Source: CAYRIH01 sp964424375
Lineage (GTDB): Bacteria; Patescibacteriota; Kazan-3B-28; UBA10110
Direction of reading: 5' to 3'
Assembly: GCA_964424375.1 (NCBI GenBank)
Contig: CAYRIH010000014.1
Span: forward strand, 1 to 14,295
DNA: 14,295 nucleotides
Part shown: piece after piece, positions 4,302 to 11,822 of the stretch
Numbering within the stretch: position 1 is the stretch's first letter
Layout of the letters: each line of letters opens with the position of its first letter
Translations under genes and position numbers: made by a program
The notes under the pieces: model-generated
What the model saw: only the letters and a program-made list of their open reading frames with translations
The model's database searches: none
What the model was told of the DNA's origin: nothing

Positions 4302-7139
4302 CTACTTTTCTTTATTACTTTCTTCATCCTGCAAATCTGCCGATGTCCACTCATTTTTCTTGGCACCTGATTCATTAGACCTTTGTCGCCGCAACCTATC
4401 TACATCACTTTCATCTTTATCTAAATCTGAAACTAAATTCTGTTTCTTTTTGCCAGTTGGCGGTACCCAAGGCTTTTTTGATTCAATAGCAGAAATAACT
4501 TTTTTAAGTAATGATTCTTTGGGTTTCTGATCTGGCTTCTCACTAGTTTGATTGGCCGTTGAACTTACTCCTTCAGATTTTGGACGATGGTTGTCAAATT
4601 TCATCCCAGGACGGTAAGGTACCTGTCGATCTGGTAGATTGCTCTTTGGTCGATTATAAGACGGTCTGGCTCCCCTGTCTTTGTTGTAATAAGATTGAAA
4701 CTTCTGAGGCTTTGTTGACCTAGTTGGTGGTATGATAGCTTCTTCTATAGTCTTGGTTATCTTTTCTTCGACAACCATAACATCTTTAGCATAATGCTCG
4801 CGTGACGCTTTTATAACCTTATCTTTGATATCATTTTTATCAATTGGTGATGGCAAAGTCTGAGCTGAAAAAGCACTGGTAGTCAAATTATCAATTGACA
4901 GTTTAATATAGATATTAAACATGCTCAAATTGACTAAATCATTAGAATCAAAAACTGGTGCAAATTCCTTTTCTAAAGACTCTGCATCACTGCCACCAAC
5001 CCGAAAAGTAATAATAGTATTAACATTGCCAAATATAGCATCACGAACTTCTGGTATTAATTGATCCATATACTGATTAGCTAGAGTTAAAGATAGATGA
5101 TATTTGCGTGATTCGGACAAAATAGCTTGAAATGATTCAGTAGCAAAATTCTGAAACTCATCAACATACAAATAAAAATCTTTACGTTCATCTTCTGGAA
5201 CATCAGCCCTAGTCATTGAAGCTAATTGAATTTGGGTAATTATCATAGCACCCAAAAGTGCGGCATTGTCTTCACCAATCATGCCTTTGGCTAATTTAAC
5301 CAATAAAACCTGTCCTTTATCCATTACCTTTCTAAAATCAATAGTAGATTTTGGCTGGCCGACAATATTACGAATCACCGGCGAAGATAAGAATTGCCCC
5401 ACTTTATTTAAAATTGGCGCAATGGTTTCATTTTGCTGTCTTTGATCCAGTTTATTGTACTCATTAATCCAGCGGTTCTTAATTAACGGGTCTTTAATTT
5501 TATCGATAACCTTATCTCTAAATCCTTTCTCGGTAAATATCCTAGGAATCATCATTAAAGTAGCATCTGGATAATCCAAAAGGGCCAGTACGGCCGAACT
5601 AAGCCAGTATTCTAAACGTGGCCCCCACGAATAACCAAATATCTTTTTAAAAATCCCAACTACACCAGAAGCTACTACTACCTTATATTTAGGATCTTTT
5701 ACTTCCAGCATATTAATGGCTATGGGATGCTGTCTATCTCCAGGATCAAAAACAATTGTGTCATTAACCCTATAATTAGGAACATAATCTAAAACTGCAT
5801 CAACATAATCTCCGTGTGGATCAATTACTGCCACTCCCCGATGCTCTCTAATATCATCTATGGTCATATTTACGAGTAATGTTGACTTACCAGTACCACT
5901 CTTACCAATAATATATATATGTCTATGACGATCTTTTAATTTAATCCCAAACTTTTTATTACTGCCTCTAAAATTAGTTGTAGCTAGCACAGTTAATTCC
6001 TCTGCTGGTATATCATCCACTAATGGTAAATTAGCTGGTGGCTCGCCCTTTTTTGATCCTGCCCAAACGATATTTGGTGTTACCACAGTTTTATTTGGTA
6101 AATGATAAACACTCGCCAATTCTGTTACATTTAATATCAAACCACCCGGACCAAACTTTCTATTATGATACTGAGATAAAATTTCATCTCGTTTATTAGT
6201 ATGTGGTCCAGCTACAAAAGAATTAAGATTATTAGTATTAAATTGTTTAAAAGCGCCCATAGTTAATTGCAATCTTTGGCGGGCGGTTGTCTCGTTTTTA
6301 TCCAAAACAACCAGGCGAATTTTAGTTCTAAACCCTAATCCAGAGCTTTTTTCTTCAATAGCAGCTAATACTTGCTCTGTTCCAGGAGACAATTTTACTC
6401 CCTCTTTGACTGTGTCTTCACTCCCGCCCTGAACTGCAGTTCGTACTACATCACCAGCTAAACCAACTAACTGTTTAGTTAAAGCACTACCTAACTCAGT
6501 AGATCGACCTTCTTTGATTGCCGAAATAAAATTGATAGCTTTGTCGCGCCATTTATCAGGTTCAGGTTTAACTAAAATTTGAATCCAAATTCGTTCATCT
6601 GGTGCAAGTTTGCTGATTGTACCAGTAATAGCTGCCAAGGGATCAACTGTAAAATTTAAAAAAGTTTTTATAGGATAAAAATCCTTTTTGTTAAAGGCTA
6701 GTTCCGTAGATACAACCGATATATCCTCTTTGATTTCATGGGGTATCGAATAATCCTTAGCTTCCAACACATTAATATCCGGATATTGAGCGTAGAATTG
6801 CCCCTCAACATAACTCTTTAAATTTTTTGGCACCCAAACATAAAAACGAATTGATTTTTCAGTGGCTTCAATCTCGAAACTCAAGTGCTGATTACCAATC
6901 CCATGTAAGCTGGAAAACAAGGTTTCAGCAGCTAATGGAGTTTTTTCATCCTCTTTTGGCACTTCTATAGCCAGTAATACCGATTCATTATCGGCAACTG
7001 GTCGTAATTTTAGTCGGCGGGACTTGAACCAACTGCTTATTTTGCCTCGATAAAACCAACCCACTAAAAAAACAAGTACGGCCGACCACCCTACGACTAG
7101 AACTATAGATAAAATAATTTCTCTAGCGGCACTATCCAT
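4302..7139 (-). CDS. VirD4/TraD-like type IV secretion or DNA-transfer ATPase
   Basis: The product is a 945-residue P-loop NTPase of the VirD4/TraD/HerA branch, which pumps DNA or protein through or toward a membrane channel. One membrane helix lies at about 9-29, followed by a basic stretch, so the bulk is probably cytoplasmic. Residues 50-390 form a non-ATPase domain that I cannot assign securely. The motor domain has Walker A GKSGTGKST (412-420, Lys418), a downstream DPHGDY, Walker B LYVDEF (Asp660, Glu661) and the motif TLANQY (Gln689). Residues about 800-945 are low-complexity, rich in Lys, Arg, Pro and Ser, and probably disordered. Start ATG 7139 follows the sigma4-HARE gene by 33 bases; no Shine-Dalgarno sequence is seen. 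It is likely cotranscribed with that gene and ligA. VirB4-like and coupling-protein roles cannot be told apart here, and no relaxase is nearby. Confidence 0.85.
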   Translation of the reverse strand: MDSAAREIILSIVLVVGWSAVLVFLVGWFYRGKISSWFKSRRLKLRPVADNESVLLAIEVPKEDEKTPLAAETLFSSLHGIGNQHLSFEIEATEKSIRFYVWVPKNLKSYVEGQFYAQYPDINVLEAKDYSIPHEIKEDISVVSTELAFNKKDFYPIKTFLNFTVDPLAAITGTISKLAPDERIWIQILVKPEPDKWRDKAINFISAIKEGRSTELGSALTKQLVGLAGDVVRTAVQGGSEDTVKEGVKLSPGTEQVLAAIEEKSSGLGFRTKIRLVVLDKNETTARQRLQLTMGAFKQFNTNNLNSFVAGPHTNKRDEILSQYHNRKFGPGGLILNVTELASVYHLPNKTVVTPNIVWAGSKKGEPPANLPLVDDIPAEELTVLATTNFRGSNKKFGIKLKDRHRHIYIIGKSGTGKSTLLVNMTIDDIREHRGVAVIDPHGDYVDAVLDYVPNYRVNDTIVFDPGDRQHPIAINMLEVKDPKYKVVVASGVVGIFKKIFGYSWGPRLEYWLSSAVLALLDYPDATLMMIPRIFTEKGFRDKVIDKIKDPLIKNRWINEYNKLDQRQQNETIAPILNKVGQFLSSPVIRNIVGQPKSTIDFRKVMDKGQVLLVKLAKGMIGEDNAALLGAMIITQIQLASMTRADVPEDERKDFYLYVDEFQNFATESFQAILSESRKYHLSLTLANQYMDQLIPEVRDAIFGNVNTIITFRVGGSDAESLEKEFAPVFDSNDLVNLSMFNIYIKLSIDNLTTSAFSAQTLPSPIDKNDIKDKVIKASREHYAKDVMVVEEKITKTIEEAIIPPTRSTKPQKFQSYYNKDRGARPSYNRPKSNLPDRQVPYRPGMKFDNHRPKSEGVSSTANQTSEKPDQKPKESLLKKVISAIESKKPWVPPTGKKKQNLVSDLDKDESDVDRLRRQRSNESGAKKNEWTSADLQDEESNKEK

Positions 7140-7172
7140 ACCATATTAGGCATTAATTAATAACCCCTATTT

Positions 7173-8330
7173 TCATTTCGTTTCGCTGTTAGTAGTATTA
7201 GCTGCATTATCAAATAGAGTATAAGTTGCCTTCGTAGTCTTTTTAAATAATGATTTATTTTGTAAATTGGCAACTATAGTATTACGTCTTACTTGGCGCC
7301 GTTTCAGCACTGCTTGGGTAATCTCAGAAACATGTAAAGGTTTTCCAGCTTTTTTAAGCACATCTCTAATAACATCTGAAACCACCCCTGGTTCATACCC
7401 CCAACTTTTCAGTGCATAAATACCCCGACCCACTAAGACAAAACGTTTGTCGCCGATTAATTCATTGTGGACAGTTCTACTTAATACTGGTTTATTGCTC
7501 TCAAATTTTTCCTGGGTTCTTTTAGTAATTTCTTCAAAATGCAATGGCTTAGCCGCTTCTTCTAAAATGATAAATACCTTATCTCGAATGCGACGAGGAA
7601 CTATAATAGACCAAGCTGTCAGACCCCATTGACCCTTGTTATCCATACCCAACCCACTATTTACCCTCAAAGCCCCCTTGACTGTACCAGAAGCAATATC
7701 TTTTGCTTGTTTAATTAAAGAATTAATCAGTTTGTCTTCAGCCATAGGAACAGTTTGTTTCTCAAGAATACGAATCAACATTTTTTGAATTTCAAGCAAT
7801 TTATCCAAATTTACACTTTCTTTAATCCAACCTTCCTTAAAGAGACTCTTCTTTTTAATAGCCTTAAGCTGAGAGTTTGCTGTCATAGCTAAACGCAAAG
7901 CATTTTGTTCTAACTCCGCACCATTTTTATCTATTCCTAAATAATTTACTAGATGATCTAGGCTCGCAATGTCACCATGTGCTACCATATATTCATCTAT
8001 CATTTTCCATAGAGGCTTAATGTTGGCAGTATATTTATTGCCTATTTTTTTGATAGCTGCTTTTTCAATTTGGCGTACTCTTTCTCTGGTAATAGAAAAC
8101 CGTTGACCAATACTTTCTAAAGTTTCTTTAGCTGTGTTGGCTGAATCAAGCCCATATCTAGATATTAAAATATCACGACCTCTGTCTCGAAGTCGATTCA
8201 ACACATTAGCCACAATTTTAGAGGGACGCACAGCACTAATTTCTTTAGATTGAGTCTCCGCCAACACCTTACCTAATACCGACTCGTCGCCCTGATCTAA
8301 TTCTGATTGATTATTGTGATAATCATTCAT
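7173..8330 (-). CDS. sigma region 4 protein with HARE-type winged-helix domains
   Basis: The 385-residue product begins with a short acidic tail, then a sigma-70 region 4 domain (about 37-96). Its helix-turn-helix includes ETLESIGQRFSITRERVRQIE (69-89, read as two overlapping parts), almost the textbook -35 recognition element. There is no region 2 or 3, so it cannot melt a promoter like a normal sigma factor. The C-terminal half carries two HARE-HTH modules (about 246-310 and 316-372), each with a KPLH(F/V)(E/S)EIT core, as in the RNA polymerase delta subunit RpoE. A third, degenerate winged helix may lie at 178-240 (WGLTAW). I infer a transcription regulator that contacts RNA polymerase or DNA; the targets are unknown. 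It heads an operon with the ATPase gene and ligA and has the strongest promoter here. ATG 8330 is supported by a nearby AGGA, though a leaderless start is also possible. Confidence 0.85.
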   Translation of the reverse strand: MNDYHNNQSELDQGDESVLGKVLAETQSKEISAVRPSKIVANVLNRLRDRGRDILISRYGLDSANTAKETLESIGQRFSITRERVRQIEKAAIKKIGNKYTANIKPLWKMIDEYMVAHGDIASLDHLVNYLGIDKNGAELEQNALRLAMTANSQLKAIKKKSLFKEGWIKESVNLDKLLEIQKMLIRILEKQTVPMAEDKLINSLIKQAKDIASGTVKGALRVNSGLGMDNKGQWGLTAWSIIVPRRIRDKVFIILEEAAKPLHFEEITKRTQEKFESNKPVLSRTVHNELIGDKRFVLVGRGIYALKSWGYEPGVVSDVIRDVLKKAGKPLHVSEITQAVLKRRQVRRNTIVANLQNKSLFKKTTKATYTLFDNAANTTNSETK

Positions 8331-8337
8331 AACATCC

Positions 8338-8346
8338 TATATAACA
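8338..8346 (-). promoter_or_regulatory. possible second, start-proximal promoter of the sigma4-HARE gene
   Basis: TGT followed by TATATA (8346-8338) resembles an extended -10 and ends 7 bases before ATG 8330, the same layout as the pilin gene. It would give a leaderless message. It has no -35, and the upstream consensus promoter already explains expression, so this may be chance in AT-rich DNA. Confidence 0.35.
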
Positions 8347-8349
8347 AAC

Positions 8350-8379
8350 TTATATCATATGTGTTTGATTATATCATAT
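8350..8379 (-). repeat. direct repeat overlapping the -10 box
   Basis: ATATGATATAA occurs twice, at 8379-8369 and 8360-8350, 19 bases apart. The first copy contains most of the -10 box; the second lies in the leader. It could be a paired operator, for example for self-control by the sigma4-HARE protein, or a duplicated -10 region. The role is inferred only from position. Confidence 0.6.
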
Positions 8380-8397
8380 TATTCCCTATGATGTCAA
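8368..8397 (-). promoter_or_regulatory. consensus promoter of the sigma4-HARE / ATPase / ligA unit
   Basis: TTGACA (8397-8392), an 18-base spacer ending in TGA, and TATAAT (8373-8368) give a full -35 and a full extended -10. Transcription would start near 8361, leaving a leader of about 31 bases before ATG 8330. It is the strongest promoter match in the window and is in a 195-base gap with no gene. Confidence 0.88.
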
Positions 8398-8419
8398 TAG
8401 TTATATGTTTATAACAATG

Positions 8420-8450
8420 AATAATATATAGCTCCTAGAGCTATTTTTAT
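8420..8450. terminator. hairpin, probable terminator after uvrA, possibly bidirectional
   Basis: A perfect 7-bp inverted repeat, ATAGCTC (8428-8434) and GAGCTAT (8438-8444), encloses a 3-base loop about 80 bases past the uvrA stop. On the minus strand a T-rich but interrupted run follows (ATATTATTCATT). On the plus strand the run is TTTTT. It separates the uvrA unit from the promoter at 8397. The rest of 8445-8525 shows nothing else clear except a plus-strand TTGACA at 8488. Confidence 0.55.
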
Positions 8451-8525
8451 GCATATAAACCACAAAATGTTACTTAATTTATCCCCCTTGACAAACAACC
8501 AGCTTGTTATGTCTTATGGTCTTTT

Positions 8526-11363
8526 CTATTTTAAGATTCGCTTAAGATATCTCCCTGTATAACTCTTCTTATTCTTCGCCACATCTTCTGGTGTACCCAC
8601 AGCTACAACTCGGCCGCCTTTATCCCCTCCTTCTGGTCCTAAATCAATTACCCAATCGGCTATTTTAATAACATCAAGATTATGTTCAATTACTAAAACT
8701 GTATTACCCTTATCCACTAATTGGGATAATACCGAAAGCAGTCGTTTAACATCATCAAAATGTAAACCAGTAGTTGGCTCATCTAATACATATAAAGTTT
8801 TGCCAGTAGCCCGTCTTGACAGCTCTGCTGCTAACTTAATCCTTTGAGCTTCTCCTCCGGATAACTGGGTGGCTGGTTGACCAAGTTTAACATAGCCCAA
8901 CCCAACTTTTTGTAAAGTTTTCAATTTGTTTTGAATGGCTGGAATGTTAATAAATAATTCCAAAGCTTCATTTACTGACATTCCTAATACATCTGAAATA
9001 CTTTTGCCTTTATAATGCACTTCTAAAACTTCTTTATTGTAACGCTTGCCCTGACACACTTCGCAAGGCACATACACATCAGGCAAAAAATGCATTTCTA
9101 TCTTTATTACCCCATCACCGCGGCAGTTTTCACATCGGCCACTTTTTACATTAAAACTAAATCTGCCGGAAGTATATCCTCTAATTTGCGCTTCGGGCAA
9201 CTTAGAAAATAGTTCACGAATATCCGTAAAAACACCTGTATAAGTAGCTGGATTGCTTCTAGGACTGCGACCGATTGCTGATTGATCAATACTAATAATT
9301 TTATCTACATGTTCTATTCCCTTAATACTTTGATGCTGGCCGGGTTGTCGTTTAGCACCATGTAGAACATTACTAAGTTTTTTAACTAAGATTTCATTAA
9401 TTAAAGTTGACTTACCAGATCCAGATAGCCCAGTAACTCCGATAAACAATCCTAATGGAATATCTACATCAATGTCTTTTAAATTAAATTCACTAGCCTT
9501 TTTAATACTTATTTTTTTGCCACTGCCAGATCTTCTTTTAGCAGGAACTTCTATTTTCTTAACTCCAGACAGATATTGTCCAGTAATAGATTTTTTATTT
9601 TTCTTAATTTCTAAGGCTGTACCCTCGGCTACCACTCTACCGCCTAAAGCACCTGCCCCTGGCCCCATATCTACAACATAATCCGCGCTTAAAATAGTTT
9701 CTTCATCATGTTCAACTACAATAACTGTATTACCTAAATCTCTGAGTTCTTTAAGTGATTTAATCAATTTTCTATTGTCGTACTGATGTAAGCCGATAGA
9801 CGGCTCATCAAATATGTAAATTACTCCAGAAAGTCCTGAGCCAATTTGAGTAGCTAACCGAATACGCTGGGCTTCTCCACCTGATAAAGTATTGGCACTA
9901 CGACTAATGGTTAAATAACTTAATCCCACTCTCTGTAAAAAACTAATTCGCTGATTTATTTCCTTTAATATCTGATGAGCAATTAAACTAGCCTGTTTAT
10001 TAAGTTTAAGTTGATCAAAAAATTTGACTGTTTGTTCAATCGAAAAATTAGTTACATCAATAATAGACTTATTGCCTACGGTTACAGCCGAAAATTCTGG
10101 CTTAAGCCGTCCACCCCCGCATTGGCTACAAACCTTCTCAACCATAGTTTTATCAATTTCTGCTCGCACAAAATCAGAATCAGTATCTCTGTAACGGCGC
10201 ATCAAATTTGGGATAACTCCTTCAAATTTAATTCTATATTCATTAATGTGTCCACGAGCAGTCCGCTGTTTAACCGTAATTTCTTTATCAGCAGTGCCAT
10301 ACAACAAGACTTTCATAGCTCGCTTAGAAATTTTTTCTATGGGTTGGTTCAAATTAAATCCATATTTTTTACCCAACGCTCCTAGCATTCTATATATCCA
10401 CCCTCCATTGCTGCTCATACTAAAACCACCCGCTCGAATAGCACCCTCGGCAATAGTGAGCTTTTTATTAGGAATTAATAAGTCTGAATCAATTTCTTTG
10501 ATGTATCCCAATCCCGTACAATAACTGCAAGCTCCATGCGGATTATTAAAAGAAAAATGTCGGGGTTCTAATCTAGGGATACTAATATCACACTTAGGAC
10601 AAGCTAAACTTTCAGAAAAAAACCATTCCTTGTCTTTTTCCATATTCCAAATAATCACCGCTCCATTACCAATCTCAAGAGCTGATTCTATAGACTGAAA
10701 CAAGCGGCTGTGGCGACCATTATTTTTAATGTCATTCTCCGTCAGACGATCTATTACCACGTCTATATTGTGTTTTTTGGTTTTGACTAAATCTATCTGC
10801 TCTTCCAAATCGCGCATAATCCCCTCTACTCGCACTCTCAAAAATCCAGCCTTTTTAGTATTAGTCAAAATTTCTTTGGCTTCACCCTTTTTATCAACAA
10901 TCAAGGGAGCCAAAACAGCAAATTGAACAATATCTAATTTTTGCACCTGCTCGACTATTTGATCGATGGACTGTCTTTCCACTACCCGACCGCACTTAGG
11001 ACAATGAGGTATTCCAACTCTGGCATATAAAAGCCTAAGATAATCATATATTTCAGTGATTGTGCCCACAGTAGATCTAGGATTAGCAGATGATGATTTT
11101 TGATCAATAGAAATGGCTGGAGACAAGCCCTCAATCCGTTCTACATCCGGTTTTTCCATCACCCCTAAAAACTGCCTAGCATAAGCAGATAAAGATTCAA
11201 CATACCGCCGTTGACCTTCAGCATAAATAGTATCAAAAGCCAAAGAACTTTTGCCTGATCCGGATAAACCAGTAATTACTATAAAACGATTACGGGGCAA
11301 TTTAACATTAACATTTTTAAGATTATGTTCTCTGGCCCCATAGACCTCTATATAATCGAACAT
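8526..11363 (-). CDS. uvrA: excinuclease ABC subunit A
   Basis: UvrA is the damage-sensing ATPase of nucleotide excision repair. It dimerises, scans DNA with UvrB and then leaves. The 945 residues match the family length. Two ABC modules are complete: Walker A GLSGSGKSS (Lys38) and GLSGSGKST (Lys651), signatures LSGGEAQR at 493-500 and 834-841, and Walker B ends DEPS (519-522) and DEPT (861-864). Zinc sites are Cys255/258 with Cys279/282, and Cys744/747 with Cys767/770, the latter in the DNA-binding zinc module. Further CxxC pairs at 121/124 and 412/415 are present. The DNA/UvrB-binding insertion runs through about 120-250. ATG 11363 lies 18 bases after the pilin stop and has no Shine-Dalgarno sequence, so it is probably cotranscribed with the pilin gene. 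Stop is TAG. Confidence 0.98.
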   Translation of the reverse strand: MFDYIEVYGAREHNLKNVNVKLPRNRFIVITGLSGSGKSSLAFDTIYAEGQRRYVESLSAYARQFLGVMEKPDVERIEGLSPAISIDQKSSSANPRSTVGTITEIYDYLRLLYARVGIPHCPKCGRVVERQSIDQIVEQVQKLDIVQFAVLAPLIVDKKGEAKEILTNTKKAGFLRVRVEGIMRDLEEQIDLVKTKKHNIDVVIDRLTENDIKNNGRHSRLFQSIESALEIGNGAVIIWNMEKDKEWFFSESLACPKCDISIPRLEPRHFSFNNPHGACSYCTGLGYIKEIDSDLLIPNKKLTIAEGAIRAGGFSMSSNGGWIYRMLGALGKKYGFNLNQPIEKISKRAMKVLLYGTADKEITVKQRTARGHINEYRIKFEGVIPNLMRRYRDTDSDFVRAEIDKTMVEKVCSQCGGGRLKPEFSAVTVGNKSIIDVTNFSIEQTVKFFDQLKLNKQASLIAHQILKEINQRISFLQRVGLSYLTISRSANTLSGGEAQRIRLATQIGSGLSGVIYIFDEPSIGLHQYDNRKLIKSLKELRDLGNTVIVVEHDEETILSADYVVDMGPGAGALGGRVVAEGTALEIKKNKKSITGQYLSGVKKIEVPAKRRSGSGKKISIKKASEFNLKDIDVDIPLGLFIGVTGLSGSGKSTLINEILVKKLSNVLHGAKRQPGQHQSIKGIEHVDKIISIDQSAIGRSPRSNPATYTGVFTDIRELFSKLPEAQIRGYTSGRFSFNVKSGRCENCRGDGVIKIEMHFLPDVYVPCEVCQGKRYNKEVLEVHYKGKSISDVLGMSVNEALELFINIPAIQNKLKTLQKVGLGYVKLGQPATQLSGGEAQRIKLAAELSRRATGKTLYVLDEPTTGLHFDDVKRLLSVLSQLVDKGNTVLVIEHNLDVIKIADWVIDLGPEGGDKGGRVVAVGTPEDVAKNKKSYTGRYLKRILK

Positions 11364-11381
11364 TTTTACGATAAATAAAAA

Positions 11382-11777
11382 TTAAGTTGTGGGTGGGAAA
11401 AATTTAGAAATAATCCCTTCATAAATATCTAAATTTTGACCTAGCAGATAACTAGAAAAGGCATACAATAATACACCAGCTATAGCTGCTATTATATATT
11501 CTCTCCCCTCTTTCATCCTGTCAGGACTACCTTCTGATGTGGCATAAACAACTCCACCAACAATTACCATGACCACCGCTAGAAGTCCGATAAGGTAAGA
11601 TACTGCGGCACGCAAATACATAACTAGTGCAGGAAATGTTGAAGGCCCTGCGACTGGATCAGCTGCTAATGACATACTAACAAAAGCCATAATTATAAAT
11701 AGTAATAATAGCCCAAATAAAACAGACTTGGTAATCACTGCCCACTTTTTTATATCTTGATTTTTAACCCTATTCAT
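11382..11777 (-). CDS. VirB2/TrbC-like pilin subunit
   Basis: The 131-residue membrane protein has the layout of conjugative or type IV secretion pilins: a basic N-terminus with signal helix (about 14-38), a likely signal peptidase I site after SLA (residue 38) or the next Ala, then two hydrophobic helices (about 50-78 and 93-113). Between them lies a short polar, charged loop, SEGSPDRMKEGREYI, which in VirB2/TrbC proteins faces the cytoplasm. The mature part would be about 92 residues. It may polymerise into a pilus or form part of a membrane channel with the VirD4/TraD-like ATPase of this window. A holin-like or unrelated two-helix membrane protein cannot be excluded. It lies between topA (45-base gap, with its own promoter) and uvrA (18-base gap). 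There is no Shine-Dalgarno sequence; the -10 lies 7 bases before ATG. Confidence 0.8.
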   Translation of the reverse strand: MNRVKNQDIKKWAVITKSVLFGLLLLFIIMAFVSMSLAADPVAGPSTFPALVMYLRAAVSYLIGLLAVVMVIVGGVVYATSEGSPDRMKEGREYIIAAIAGVLLYAFSSYLLGQNLDIYEGIISKFFPPTT

Positions 11778-11784
11778 AAACCAA

Positions 11785-11813
11785 ATAATACCTTAAATAT
11801 GGATACTTTTCAA
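11785..11813 (-). promoter_or_regulatory. predicted promoter of pilin gene and uvrA, leaderless layout
   Basis: TTGAAA (11813-11808, 5 of 6) and TATTAT (11790-11785, 5 of 6) are 17 bases apart in the 45-base gap after topA. The -10 ends 7 bases before ATG 11777, so transcription should begin at or one base before the start codon. Confidence 0.7.
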
Positions 11814-11822
11814 GAGTTTAGA

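Noticed and set aside
8491..8510. Inverted repeat AACAA...TTGTT downstream of uvrA as a terminator
   Set aside because: The stem is only 5 AT-rich pairs and is not followed by a T-run on the minus strand; the 7-bp hairpin at 8428-8444 is better.
10011..10524. Two overlapping plus-strand open frames of about 90-125 codons
   Set aside because: They are antisense to uvrA and have no start signals; the uvrA frame is fully conserved here.
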